Assembly (NCBI GenBank): GCA_964523105.1
Contig: CAZFZN010000036.1
Span: 13,137-77,136, forward strand
From: V1-33 sp964523105
GTDB taxonomy: Bacteria > Verrucomicrobiota > Verrucomicrobiia > Verrucomicrobiales > V1-33
DNA length: 64,000 bases
Direction: 5' to 3'
The notes below the pieces were generated by a model. That model was given only the letters and a program-made list of their open reading frames with translations. It did not search any database and was not told the DNA's origin. The translations under genes were made by a program, and so were the position numbers. Shown here piece after piece: positions 44,274-51,916 of this stretch (positions are counted from its first letter, which is position 1; each line of letters opens with the position of its first letter).

Positions 44274-44765
44274 ATGACTGATCCTGCTTTCGACACCGCC
44301 GCGGCGCACCGCCACTTTTCCGCCGAATGCTTCAACCGGGCGTGGGAATTCATCGAGAAACCGGATCGCTCCGCCGATGACGACGAGCAGATGCTGCTCT
44401 GTGCCCTGGCGTCCCTCTGGCACTGGACCCAGCGCGAGGACTGCGGCGAACTGCAGCGGAGCATCGCGCACTGGCAGATTTCCCGGGTGTGCTGCCTGCT
44501 GGGAAAACGCACGGACGCGCTCCACCACGCCGGCCGCTGCCTGCATTACGCGGAGTCCCTGCCCGCGTTTTATCAGGCCTATGCCCAGGAGGCCTTCGCC
44601 CGCATTTATGCCGCGGATGCCCAGCCCGACATGGGAGCCGTCTGCGAACACCTTGCCAGGGCCCGGGCCCTTCTGCCCCAAATCGCCGGGGCATCGGAGC
44701 GAAGCATGGTCGAGGCGGACCTGGCCACGATCACCGGCTGGGAGTCCGGAGCGCACGGAGCGTGA
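44274..44765 (+). CDS. small helical (TPR-like) protein of unknown function
   Basis: A 163-residue protein from ATG 44274 (MTDPAFDTAAAHRHFSAECF). It consists of paired amphipathic helices with TPR-like spacing (LLCALASLWHWTQREDCGEL, WQISRVCCLLGKRTDALHHA). The sequence CLHYAESLPAFYQAYAQEAF resembles a known verrucomicrobial/acidobacterial helical family without assigned function. No signal peptide or membrane segment. It ends 72 nt before the tRNA-Pro gene, which lies on the opposite strand. Confidence 0.75.
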   Translation: MTDPAFDTAAAHRHFSAECFNRAWEFIEKPDRSADDDEQMLLCALASLWHWTQREDCGELQRSIAHWQISRVCCLLGKRTDALHHAGRCLHYAESLPAFYQAYAQEAFARIYAADAQPDMGAVCEHLARARALLPQIAGASERSMVEADLATITGWESGAHGA

Positions 44766-44836
44766 TGACCGCCGCGGGGGCCCCGCGGCGCATTCTATAA
44801 CGCAAGCCGGTCCCGGATCCTGTGATACCGGCAAAC

Positions 44837-44913
<77 letters not shown>

Positions 44914-45059
44914 ACATTTACCACATCCACCTGCGGCGAACGGGCGGCTACAGTGACCAGTCGGACGGGGCTGTCAAACCAGGATTCCCGGGAATTCGGG
45001 TGCCCCGCGACAACTTCAGGAACCGGGTCCTCCCGTTTGAGTCAGAGACAATCGTTCTC

Positions 45060-45450
45060 TTATTTGGCCCGGCAGTTTTTCCGGTAATGCAGCGCCGGAT
45101 GCTGTCCTTCATTATCCCGCTTGCCCGGGTAAACCGCATCGTCCCGGCCCGCGATATCCACGCTGCCGCGGTAACCGGCGGTCCGCAGGATGCTGAGGAT
45201 TTTCCTCCGGTCCGTGTCGCCGAATCCGGGCAAGTGGTGGAACGCGGATCGCCCGGGTCCATAAACTCCGTGCTGCGCAAGGATGTCCCGCCGGAAGCCA
45301 GCGTCCTTGCCGTGGACGGGGCCGGACGCGCGGCGCCCACGGGGCACGGTGCGGGCAGGGCGTCGAGCATGCGCTCCCATGCGGCGGGTTTGAGAGCGAT
45401 GTTCCAGTCTCCGCTCTGGCAGGAGCCGCCCTGGAGACGGATTTCAGAAG
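45060..45450 (-). pseudogene. C-terminal remnant of a TIM-barrel sugar-phosphate isomerase/epimerase
   Basis: On the minus strand, one frame contains HGKDAGFRRDILAQHGVYGP, GFGDTDRRKILSILRTAGYR and GSVDI before ending QHPALHYRKNCRAK at a TAA (45060-45062). This is the familiar C-terminal part of the xylose-isomerase-like TIM-barrel family (IolE/Hyi relatives), including the metal-site region around the His-x-Lys-Asp. A neighbouring frame at about 45347-45412 has GDWNIALKPAAWERMLDALP, the preceding block. At least one frameshift separates them, and the N-terminal half is missing. It is not expected to make a working enzyme. Confidence 0.6.
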
Positions 45451-45650
45451 CATGGCGCACGCCGGGGCCGGCCGCTTTGCGTGCCGGTCCGCTCCAGATT
45501 TCCCGAAAGCGCAGTGGAGATGCGCGGAAAAGTGCACGGTGCGAGGGACAGCAAATGCGGTGGAGGGCCGCGAACCCCGCGACAGCGAGCCCCGGACGCG
45601 CCGGCGTGAGGCGAAGGAGGCCCGTTTCGAGCCCAACTTCCTGAGCCTCT

Positions 45651-45668
45651 GTTACCTCCGTTACCTCC
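45651..45668 (+). repeat. two tandem GTTACCTCC units
   Basis: The 9-bp unit GTTACCTCC occurs at 45651-45659 and 45660-45668 in the decayed region, followed by TGTTTAAACTC. It sits next to the isomerase remnant and is not in any credible gene. The unit, together with the GTTTAAAC palindrome at 45670-45677, may be a dispersed intergenic repeat of the host genome; this needs the whole genome to test. Confidence 0.4.
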
Positions 45669-45874
45669 TGTTTAAACTCATACCGGTTTTCAGGATTCCC
45701 GCATTTCGTCATGGGCGGCGATTCCGCGCAGGCACCGGCGGTTAGCTTCGGGTTGGTTTCGATTGATTTGGCTCACAGGAGGGAGGGGGCAATGAGAGCC
45801 CTGTCGGATTCCATTGCACGACCATTGCCAGCAGGAGTGCTGGCGATGTCTGTGCTGCGCCGTCCGGGAGCGCG

Positions 45875-46065
45875 TCACATTTGATCCGGAATTTCCGGCT
45901 CCACGAGTTGCGCGAGGAGGATGAGGGACTGCTGCCAGCCCATGTAGCAGGCTTCGGCGGGGATCATGGCGGGGATGCCTTCCTGGGTGATGTTCCGTCA
46001 CGACCGTTCAAAGCGGTGAAGGCGGAGACCAAGGTCAACCTGGCCACCGTGGTGCTCGAGTCGGC
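45875..46065 (-). pseudogene. C-terminal remnant of an AHSA1/SRPBCC protein
   Basis: The minus strand reads NITQEGIPAMIPAEACYMGW and QQSLILLAQLVEPEIPDQM before a TGA at 45875-45877. This matches the C-terminal helix of AHSA1-type SRPBCC proteins, which typically end in Gly-Trp-x-x-Ser-Leu followed by a Leu-rich helix and a Glu-Ile-Pro tail. A preceding segment (STTVARLTLVSAFTAL) is in a different frame, so at least one frameshift is present and no start codon with a full domain exists. Confidence 0.5.
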
Positions 46066-46136
46066 GTGTGGCTGCTCGATGCGGTAAAGTGACAGAGTGC
46101 CTGCCCCTGCGAAGCGCGCCGCGGACTCTCACACCT

Positions 46137-46700
46137 TCAGAGGCGGGGAAGCTGCCTGAGCCACGCCAGGCCGGCGCCTTTGAACAGCGCCACTGCGTCT
46201 TTGATCGTCACCAGCCGGAGGCGCTGGCTGTGATATTGAATCGATGAAAGGACCGCTGCCGGCACCAGCAGGAGAATGGCGAGGTCGAGCCCGGTGCCGG
46301 TCGCTTCACCGCTGCCGAACACCCGCCCCGCCTGCCAGCCGGCGGCCACAAAACTGGCCGCGATGCCATAGGAGCACCAGGTGGACAGCCGCCGGTGCCG
46401 GTCGCAAATGCCGTGGGTGAGGACGAAACTGGCTTCCTTCAGATTGAGAAAGGCCGCAAACACGCCCAGCAGAAAATATGGCAGGAGCTTGTGGTGGCTG
46501 TGAACCAGGCGAATCTGCTTTGAGGCGCGTTGACCGCATTTTATGCAGCAGTGCGACGGAAACTGATCGAGATAAATGAGGGGAACAGCCAGCAGCCGCC
46601 CCCGGCGTCCGGTTCCCCCTGTGAGGGGATGCTCCTCCGCGGCAGGTTCTGGGGTGGCCGGCGGTGCGTAAGGATTGTCGTGTGGTGCGTCCCCGTTCAT
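46137..46700 (-). CDS. membrane protein with CxxC pair, unknown function
   Basis: A 187-residue protein starting MNGDAPHDNPYAPPATPEPA; NPYAPP openings are very common in planctomycete and verrucomicrobial membrane proteins. A soluble stretch holds CCIKCGQ near residue 51, a probable metal or disulfide site. It is followed by three or four hydrophobic helices (LLPYFLLGVFAAFLNL, YGIAASFVAAGWQAG, AILLLVPAAVLSSIQY). No enzyme motif. A single gene at the edge of the decayed region. Confidence 0.78.
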   Translation of the reverse strand: MNGDAPHDNPYAPPATPEPAAEEHPLTGGTGRRGRLLAVPLIYLDQFPSHCCIKCGQRASKQIRLVHSHHKLLPYFLLGVFAAFLNLKEASFVLTHGICDRHRRLSTWCSYGIAASFVAAGWQAGRVFGSGEATGTGLDLAILLLVPAAVLSSIQYHSQRLRLVTIKDAVALFKGAGLAWLRQLPRL

Positions 46701-46842
46701 GAGCCGTCAGGTTAGCACCACGGTCGCGGAAGGAGAACAGGTTTGCGACGATATTTTTCAATCCGGCAGGGTCTCCTGGTTCCGGACGCCGGACCAGAAT
46801 CTCTCTCGCGTCCGCTGCGGGAAGCGCTGACAGAGCAGGCAA

Positions 46843-47307
46843 ATGAAATTCTCTTTTCGCAGGATTTGGCCGTGGCTGGTGCTCCTTGCCATTCCGCTCT
46901 GGCTTGCGGCCGTGGCGGGCGAGTTGCTGGACGCCAGGCTGCTGGAGAAAGAGGGCGTCGCCGTGACCGGACGGCTGGAATCCCCGGAATGGGTCACGGG
47001 CCGGGGTGGTGCGCGCAGGTTGTCGTTTGAAGCCGTGTGGTCGCACGAAGGCAGGGAATTGCGCCGCGGGTTCATTGTGCCGGCCGTGGTGGGCGAAAAG
47101 TTTGTGGACCGCGATGGCCGGTTGATCGAGCCGCGGCTGGAAATGCGTTATGCACCGTCGCAGCCGGAAGTCGCCGAACTCGTGGAAATGCCGCCCGATC
47201 CCGTATGGGTCATCGTTCTTATCGCCTGCGTGGGGTTCAGTGTGCTCTGCGGCGTCATCGTGTTCCTGATCATGGACCGGCGGAAATCAAAGCGCTGCAA
47301 GTCGTGA
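46843..47307 (+). CDS. two-helix membrane protein (DUF3592-like layout)
   Basis: A 154-residue protein: N-terminal membrane helix (WPWLVLLAIPLWLAAVAG), a roughly 80-residue extracytoplasmic segment (GRLESPEWVTGRGGARRLSF, VGEKFVDRDGRLIEPRLEMR) and a C-terminal helix (VIVLIACVGFSVLCGVIVFL) with a basic tail. The order helix, beta-domain containing a Gly-x-Val-x-Tyr-like motif (EMRYAPSQPEVAEL), helix is that of DUF3592-type proteins. Function unknown. Divergent from the CxxC membrane protein gene. Confidence 0.7.
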   Translation: MKFSFRRIWPWLVLLAIPLWLAAVAGELLDARLLEKEGVAVTGRLESPEWVTGRGGARRLSFEAVWSHEGRELRRGFIVPAVVGEKFVDRDGRLIEPRLEMRYAPSQPEVAELVEMPPDPVWVIVLIACVGFSVLCGVIVFLIMDRRKSKRCKS

Positions 47308-47416
47308 CGCCGCCCGCATCCGTGCGGCGCATTACCGGCAGGTGCAATGTAAGGCTCAACTCTTGCATCCTGCCGTCCGCCGGGGATGATTCCACTCTCA
47401 TCGTCCCTTCCCCCAA

Positions 47417-47992
47417 ATGAATCCGGCCCGTCGCACACCGCGGAAACTGTCTCCCGCCCAGCGCAAGGAACTGCTCAGCGCGCTGCGGGCGCGCTTCGAG
47501 AGCCACCGGAACCGCCACCGGCGATTGGAATGGGTGGCGGTGGAGACCCGGCTGGAGTCCCGGCCTGACAAACTGTGGTCGCTGCATGAAATGGAGCGCA
47601 CCGGAGGCGAGCCGGACGTCGTTGGTCAGGACAGACAGTCGGGCGAATACATTTTCTATGACTGTTCGCCGGAGACTCCGCGGGAGCGGGTGAGCGTTTG
47701 CTATGACCGCGCCGGATGGAACTCGCGCAAGGAGCACCGGCCGAAAACCACCGCCATGGACATGGCGGAGGAGATGGGAATCGAACTCCTGACCGAGGAA
47801 CAGTATGCCGGGCTGCAGAAACTCGGGGAGTTCGACACGAAGACCTCAAGCTGGGTAAAAACTCCGGCGGATATCCGCGCCTGTGGCGGCGCGCTGTATG
47901 GCGAGCGCCGCTACGGGCGCGTCTTCACGGGGCACAATGGAGCGCAGTCGTACTATGCTGTTAGAGGTTTCCGGGGCTCACTGCGGGTTTGA
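47417..47992 (+). CDS. DUF4256 family protein
   Basis: A 191-residue protein matching DUF4256 at typical length. Motifs are LSPAQRKELLSALRARFESH, WLHEMERTGGEPDVV-like block (LWSLHEMERTGGEPDVVGQD), FYDCSPETPRERVSVCYDRA, EEMGIELLTEEQYAGLQKLG and a final GHNGAQSYYAVRGFRGSLRV. The family is widespread, soluble and of unknown function. It stands alone, with 109 nt to the upstream gene on the same strand. Confidence 0.88.
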   Translation: MNPARRTPRKLSPAQRKELLSALRARFESHRNRHRRLEWVAVETRLESRPDKLWSLHEMERTGGEPDVVGQDRQSGEYIFYDCSPETPRERVSVCYDRAGWNSRKEHRPKTTAMDMAEEMGIELLTEEQYAGLQKLGEFDTKTSSWVKTPADIRACGGALYGERRYGRVFTGHNGAQSYYAVRGFRGSLRV

Positions 47993-48246
47993 CCCTGTGT
48001 GCGCAGCAGCGGCAGGCAGCGGGGCCGGCCATGCGCGACTGAGGCGGCGGGAACTCTCAGCGGGAGTGCATCAGGGGGCGAAGCACTTATAGACGTGCCG
48101 GCATGCCCGCTTCTCCGGCAGGTTCTGCGATGCCCGTTCCCTGCGGATGAATCCCGGGCTGAACCTCATCGCTGCATGTTTTCGCCTCAATGAGCAGAAA
48201 AAGGAGTGGCACGCACCGCTGCGGACGTTATCAACGGAGCGGGACC

Positions 48247-50184
48247 ATGGCCGCGCAGAAAAAAGCCGCGAACGACGCCACCGCTCTTCGCCTCGTCGTC
48301 GAGGGGACGGCGGCGGAGACCGGCGTGGATTTCTTCCGTGCTCTTGTGAAAAACCTCGCCCTGTCACTGGGCACGCTGTCCGCGTGGGTGACGGAATATC
48401 TTCCCCGCGAGCAGCGATTGCGCGCGTTCGCGATGTGGCTCGATGGAAAGTACGTGGAGCACTATGAGTACCCCATCGCGGGAACCGCATGCGAAGACGT
48501 CGTGGAGCAACGAAAGATCATCCACATTCCCGAGCGGCTGATCGAACTGTTCCCGCTCGACAGTGACCTCGTGCCTCTCAGTGCCGTCAGCTATCTGGGA
48601 GCACCGCTGGTGGACGCCGACGGCACGGTCATGGGCCACCTCGGAGTGCTCGACGACAAACCGATGCCGCGCGACGAACGTGCCATGGCGCTCTTCCGGA
48701 TTTTCGCCGCGCGGGCCACGGCCGAGCATCGTCGCCTGAAGGTGGAACAGCAGCTCGCCGCCCGGGAGGAGCAGTTGTCCGCGGTCATCGAAACCGCCAT
48801 GGACGCCATCCTCGTGCTCGACGAGTCCCTGCAGGTGACACAGATCAATGAGGCTGCGCAAAGACTGTTCGGATGCGCTGCGGAGGAGTTGCTGAGTGTG
48901 AACATGCGTGAGTTTCTGGTGCCGGAGAGCGCCGCCCGGTTGGTGCGGTTCACCCGCGAACTCGAGGAGCGCTCCGGCGGTCAGCGCCAGCTCTGGGTGC
49001 CTCAGGACTTTGTGGTGAGACGCCGGGACCACTCCGTGTTTCCGGCGGAAGTGACCCTTTCGAGATTCGAGAGCCGGGGACTGCGATTCTTCACGATCAT
49101 TCTGCGCAATGTGGACGAACGTCAGGAGGCGGAGCGGCAAATTCAACTGCTCACCCGGGAAACCGAGTACCTGCGCGAAGCGATGCGGGAACTGCCGGGA
49201 CACGAAGGTCTGCTGGGACGCAGCGACTGCATGCGCTCGGTAGGCGCTGCGATCAAACAGGTGGCCGGCACCGATTCGACCGTGTTGATCGCCGGCGAAA
49301 CCGGCACCGGCAAGGAACTGGTCGCCCGGTCCATCCATCAGTCCAGTGCGCGGGCGAACAAACCGCTCGTGCTGGTCAATTGCGCCGCCATTCCCGCGAA
49401 TCTCATCGAGAGCGAATTCTTCGGACATGAGCGCGGCGCCTTTACCGGGGCTGTCAACCGGCGCGAGGGCCGGTTCGCCCTCGCGCACGGCGGCACGCTT
49501 TTTCTCGATGAAATCGGCGAGCTGCCGCTGGAACTGCAGGCCAAGCTCCTGCGCGTCCTCCAGGAGGGGGAGTTCGAGCCGCTGGGCAGTTCGCGGACGG
49601 TGAAGGTCGATGTCCGCGTGATCGCTGCGACCCACCGCAACCTGAGACAGATGGCGGCCAGCGGTGAATTTCGTGAGGATCTTTTCTTCCGTCTCAACGT
49701 CTTCCCCATCCGCATTCCGCCGCTGAGGGAACGCGGCCGGGATGTGGAACTGCTGGCGGAGGAATTTGTCAGGAGATTTTCCCGCCGGATGGGCCGCAGG
49801 ATCGTTCCACTCTCTGAGGAACTTCTCGGACTTTTGCGAAGCTACGACTGGCCCGGCAACGTGCGGGAGCTGCAAAACGTTATCGAACGCGCCGTAATTC
49901 TAACATCCAGTGGCGAATTGCAGCTCCAGCGTGCCATGGCGGGATTCATGAACCCCGGGGTGCCGGCGGAAGGCGCCGCCACTCCTGCGGAGGCCGCACC
50001 ATCACGGGTGCTCACGGCGGACGAGCTGCAAAAGCTGGAACGCAACAATCTCATCCGCGCCCTGGAGTCGTGCCGGTGGCGCATCGCGGGAGAAAACGGA
50101 GCCGCTCAACTTCTCGGAGTCCCGGCATCCACCTTCAGTTCGCGCATGAAAGCGCTGGGTATCCGCCGGCCTCCGGCACCCTGA
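48247..50184 (+). CDS. sigma-54-dependent transcriptional activator (GAF-PAS-AAA-Fis)
   Basis: A 645-residue bacterial enhancer-binding protein from the ATG at 48247. The N-terminal GAF domain spans about residues 10-165, a PAS domain about 175-300, and the AAA+ domain about 315-550. The last has Walker A GETGTGKE starting at residue 350, the sigma-54 contact motif GAFTGA at 397-402 and Walker B GGTLFLDEIGEL. A Fis-type HTH ends the protein (WRIAGENGAAQLLGVPASTF). It activates sigma-54 promoters in response to a small ligand or redox signal. The OsmC gene downstream has a candidate -24 element, suggesting a local target. Confidence 0.93.
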   Translation: MAAQKKAANDATALRLVVEGTAAETGVDFFRALVKNLALSLGTLSAWVTEYLPREQRLRAFAMWLDGKYVEHYEYPIAGTACEDVVEQRKIIHIPERLIELFPLDSDLVPLSAVSYLGAPLVDADGTVMGHLGVLDDKPMPRDERAMALFRIFAARATAEHRRLKVEQQLAAREEQLSAVIETAMDAILVLDESLQVTQINEAAQRLFGCAAEELLSVNMREFLVPESAARLVRFTRELEERSGGQRQLWVPQDFVVRRRDHSVFPAEVTLSRFESRGLRFFTIILRNVDERQEAERQIQLLTRETEYLREAMRELPGHEGLLGRSDCMRSVGAAIKQVAGTDSTVLIAGETGTGKELVARSIHQSSARANKPLVLVNCAAIPANLIESEFFGHERGAFTGAVNRREGRFALAHGGTLFLDEIGELPLELQAKLLRVLQEGEFEPLGSSRTVKVDVRVIAATHRNLRQMAASGEFREDLFFRLNVFPIRIPPLRERGRDVELLAEEFVRRFSRRMGRRIVPLSEELLGLLRSYDWPGNVRELQNVIERAVILTSSGELQLQRAMAGFMNPGVPAEGAATPAEAAPSRVLTADELQKLERNNLIRALESCRWRIAGENGAAQLLGVPASTFSSRMKALGIRRPPAP

Positions 50185-50192
50185 TTTCCGGG

Positions 50193-50330
50193 TCGCGACT
50201 TTCCGCCGGCCGCGTCGCGATATCTCGCCATTCGCGAAATCCCGCGACGGTTTGCTTAACGGTGCGTTTTCCGGAAACGCTTCACAGTAAGTGCTTTACA
50301 GAAACTCCACGGGCTTGGCACGGATTCGGT
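50193..50330 (+). promoter_or_regulatory. candidate sigma-54 promoter and upstream sites of the OsmC gene
   Basis: The 221-bp gap before osmC holds TTGGCACG at 50315-50322, a perfect -24 half-site. The -12 half-site at the right spacing is only weak (CGGT where TTGC is expected). Upstream are three TCGCGA copies at 50193-50198, 50215-50220 and 50232-50237, spaced 22 and 17 bp, plus a near-palindrome GCGTTTTCCGGAAACGC at 50264-50280. This is the arrangement expected for activator sites upstream of a sigma-54 promoter, and the activator gene lies next to it. The weak -12 keeps this tentative. Confidence 0.45.
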
Positions 50331-50405
50331 AAATAGGAGCCTGTCCGCACGGGAAATGGTTCCTGCAGCGGGCGAAACACAAACAACAATCGAAAACCAA
50401 AGACC

Positions 50406-50972
50406 ATGAACACCACTCAAAACTCCGCCCATGAACTGATCCGCAACGGCGTGAACGTCACCAAACTGGCCGGAACCATCCGCGCCATCGAGCAGCAGCC
50501 GGAACTGGCGCAGTTCAAGTTCCGCACCCGCAACACATGGGACACCGGCGGCCATAACGTCGCCACCGTGGACTCGTTTCGCGGGACCTGTCAGGAAATG
50601 GAACACAAGCAGCCGTTCGTCATGCACGCGGATGAACCCGCGGTCCTTCTCGGCGAAGACAACGGCGCCAACCCTGTGGAATTCGTGCTGGCCGGACTGT
50701 CAGGCTGCATGACCACCACCCTGGCCTATCATGCTGCAGGCCGCGGACTGAACATCGAGAGTATCGAAAGCCAGTACGAAGGTGACATCGATCTCCACGG
50801 CCTGCTCGATATCGATCCCTCCGTCCGTCCAGGGTACCGCGAAATTCGCGTGAAGTTCAAAGTGAAAGGTGATGTGGACGAACAGACCGTCCAGGAACTG
50901 GTCCGCAAGTCGCCGGTGTTCGACACGCTCGCGAATCCCGTGAATATCAAAATTGAAGTCGAAAGACTCTGA
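50406..50972 (+). CDS. OsmC family protein
   Basis: A 188-residue OsmC-like protein. The first family cysteine is Cys101 in LAGLSGCMTTTLAYHAAGRG. At the position of the second, which in true OsmC/Ohr peroxidases reads Cys-Pro-Val, the sequence is KSPVFD with Ser169. That suggests a non-peroxidase member, as in many OsmC-like paralogs. The N-terminal 60 residues (TKLAGTIRAIEQQPELAQFK) are longer than in classical Ohr. It lies 221 nt downstream of the sigma-54 activator gene. Confidence 0.88.
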   Translation: MNTTQNSAHELIRNGVNVTKLAGTIRAIEQQPELAQFKFRTRNTWDTGGHNVATVDSFRGTCQEMEHKQPFVMHADEPAVLLGEDNGANPVEFVLAGLSGCMTTTLAYHAAGRGLNIESIESQYEGDIDLHGLLDIDPSVRPGYREIRVKFKVKGDVDEQTVQELVRKSPVFDTLANPVNIKIEVERL

Positions 50973-51050
50973 AGTCCATCAATCCGCGGGTGCCGGCGGA
51001 GGCGCTTCTCCGCCGGCACTCGAGGTGCAGCCTGCCCGATCGACTGAACC

Positions 51051-51299
51051 ATGAATTCCACCACCTACATTATCGCCAATCTCATTGCCCTCCTTGCAGG
51101 CCAATGGCTGGTGACCCGGGGTCACTGGTCGGGCTTTCTCGTATGGTGTGCCGCCAATCTTTACAGCATCGTGACCTGTGTGGTCACCGGCATGCCCCGA
51201 ACCTCGTGTCTGTTCGGCGCCTACTTTATTGTGAACTTCGCATCTCTCTGGTCATGGCTGTCGAAGTCCAAAAGGCCGGACCTGCCGGAGACGGATTGA
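51051..51299 (+). CDS. small three-helix membrane protein
   Basis: An 82-residue hydrophobic protein (MNSTTYIIANLIALLAGQWL) with about three helices including SGFLVWCAANLYSIVTCVVT and FGAYFIVNFASLWSWLS, ending in a short polar tail. No family assigned. It starts 78 nt after the OsmC gene and may belong to the same transcript. Confidence 0.6.
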   Translation: MNSTTYIIANLIALLAGQWLVTRGHWSGFLVWCAANLYSIVTCVVTGMPRTSCLFGAYFIVNFASLWSWLSKSKRPDLPETD

Positions 51300-51639
51300 C
51301 TCGCCGGTGCTGGCGGTGAGGACTCCCCGCAGTGTCACGGAATGGAACGGACCGCACTCTCCGCCGCAGGGCGGCGTGCACACGCTGCCGAAACCGGGTG
51401 CCATCCGCGATACTGGAATGCTGACGGAGATTGGGAATGCGCACGGTGTCATCGTTTTCTCCCGGGGCGACGGTGAATGCCCCGCCAACGATTCTGCGGG
51501 AACGGTCCCCGGAGCCCGCGGCGGCGGCCCGCACCCCGGAGACGCCATCCAGCGCAACCGGCGGACCGGTGCCGGCTTCGCTCCTCCGCCGGCGCTCGAC
51601 AGGATGGGGGACACCGTTATGCTGATGGTCCGTTCTCAC
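51300..51639. other. intergenic region, no gene seen
   Basis: A 340-bp stretch between two small membrane-protein genes. A plus-strand frame runs through it into the DUF2892 gene but contains only Pro/Gly/Arg-rich sequence without similarity or a start context, so it is treated as an upstream non-coding part. No hairpin, repeat or promoter stands out. Confidence 0.5.
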
Positions 51640-51849
51640 ATGAAAAAGCTGTTCAAACCGAACATTGGAAGAACCGGCCGCATCCTCCGGGGAGCGGCCG
51701 GACTGGCGCTGCTGGGCGTCGCCGCATGGGTTTATCAGGTGAGTCTCCCGGCGTGTCTCCTGCTGGCCGCGGCCGGTTTATTCTGCGTGTTCGAGGCCCT
51801 GCGCGGCTGGTGCGCCGTGCGTGCTTGCGGTGTCAGGACGCGCTGGTGA
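51640..51849 (+). CDS. DUF2892-like small inner-membrane protein
   Basis: A 69-residue protein from the ATG at 51640 (MKKLFKPNIGRTGRILRGAA). Two helices (LALLGVAAWVYQVSLPACLL; LLAAAGLFCVFEALRG) and a closing WCAVRACGVRTRW follow the DUF2892/YgaP-type layout. Family members often carry cysteines in this region and are linked to sulfur transfer; there is no rhodanese neighbour here. An ATG at 51619 is an alternative start. Confidence 0.68.
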   Translation: MKKLFKPNIGRTGRILRGAAGLALLGVAAWVYQVSLPACLLLAAAGLFCVFEALRGWCAVRACGVRTRW

Positions 51850-51916
51850 ACGGGGCAGGGGATGCCTCGATGAACCGCTCCCGCGCGGCTGCCCGGACGC
51901 GAGGCACAGGCCGCTG

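Larger units (their letters stand above)
44914..46136. other. 1.2-kb decayed region with gene remnants
   Basis: No intact gene is present between the tRNA-Pro and the membrane-protein gene. Several frames of 80-250 codons exist on both strands, but only two short minus-strand segments resemble known proteins: the sugar-isomerase tail (about 45060-45450) and the AHSA1 tail (about 45875-46065), both listed separately. At 45651-45668 the 9-mer GTTACCTCC occurs twice in tandem. The composition remains GC-rich, so decay rather than foreign insertion is suggested. Confidence 0.65.

Noticed and set aside
44948..45712. Intact 254-codon minus-strand gene
   Set aside because: Only a short block resembles a protein family and the continuation is in another frame, so it is treated as a remnant.
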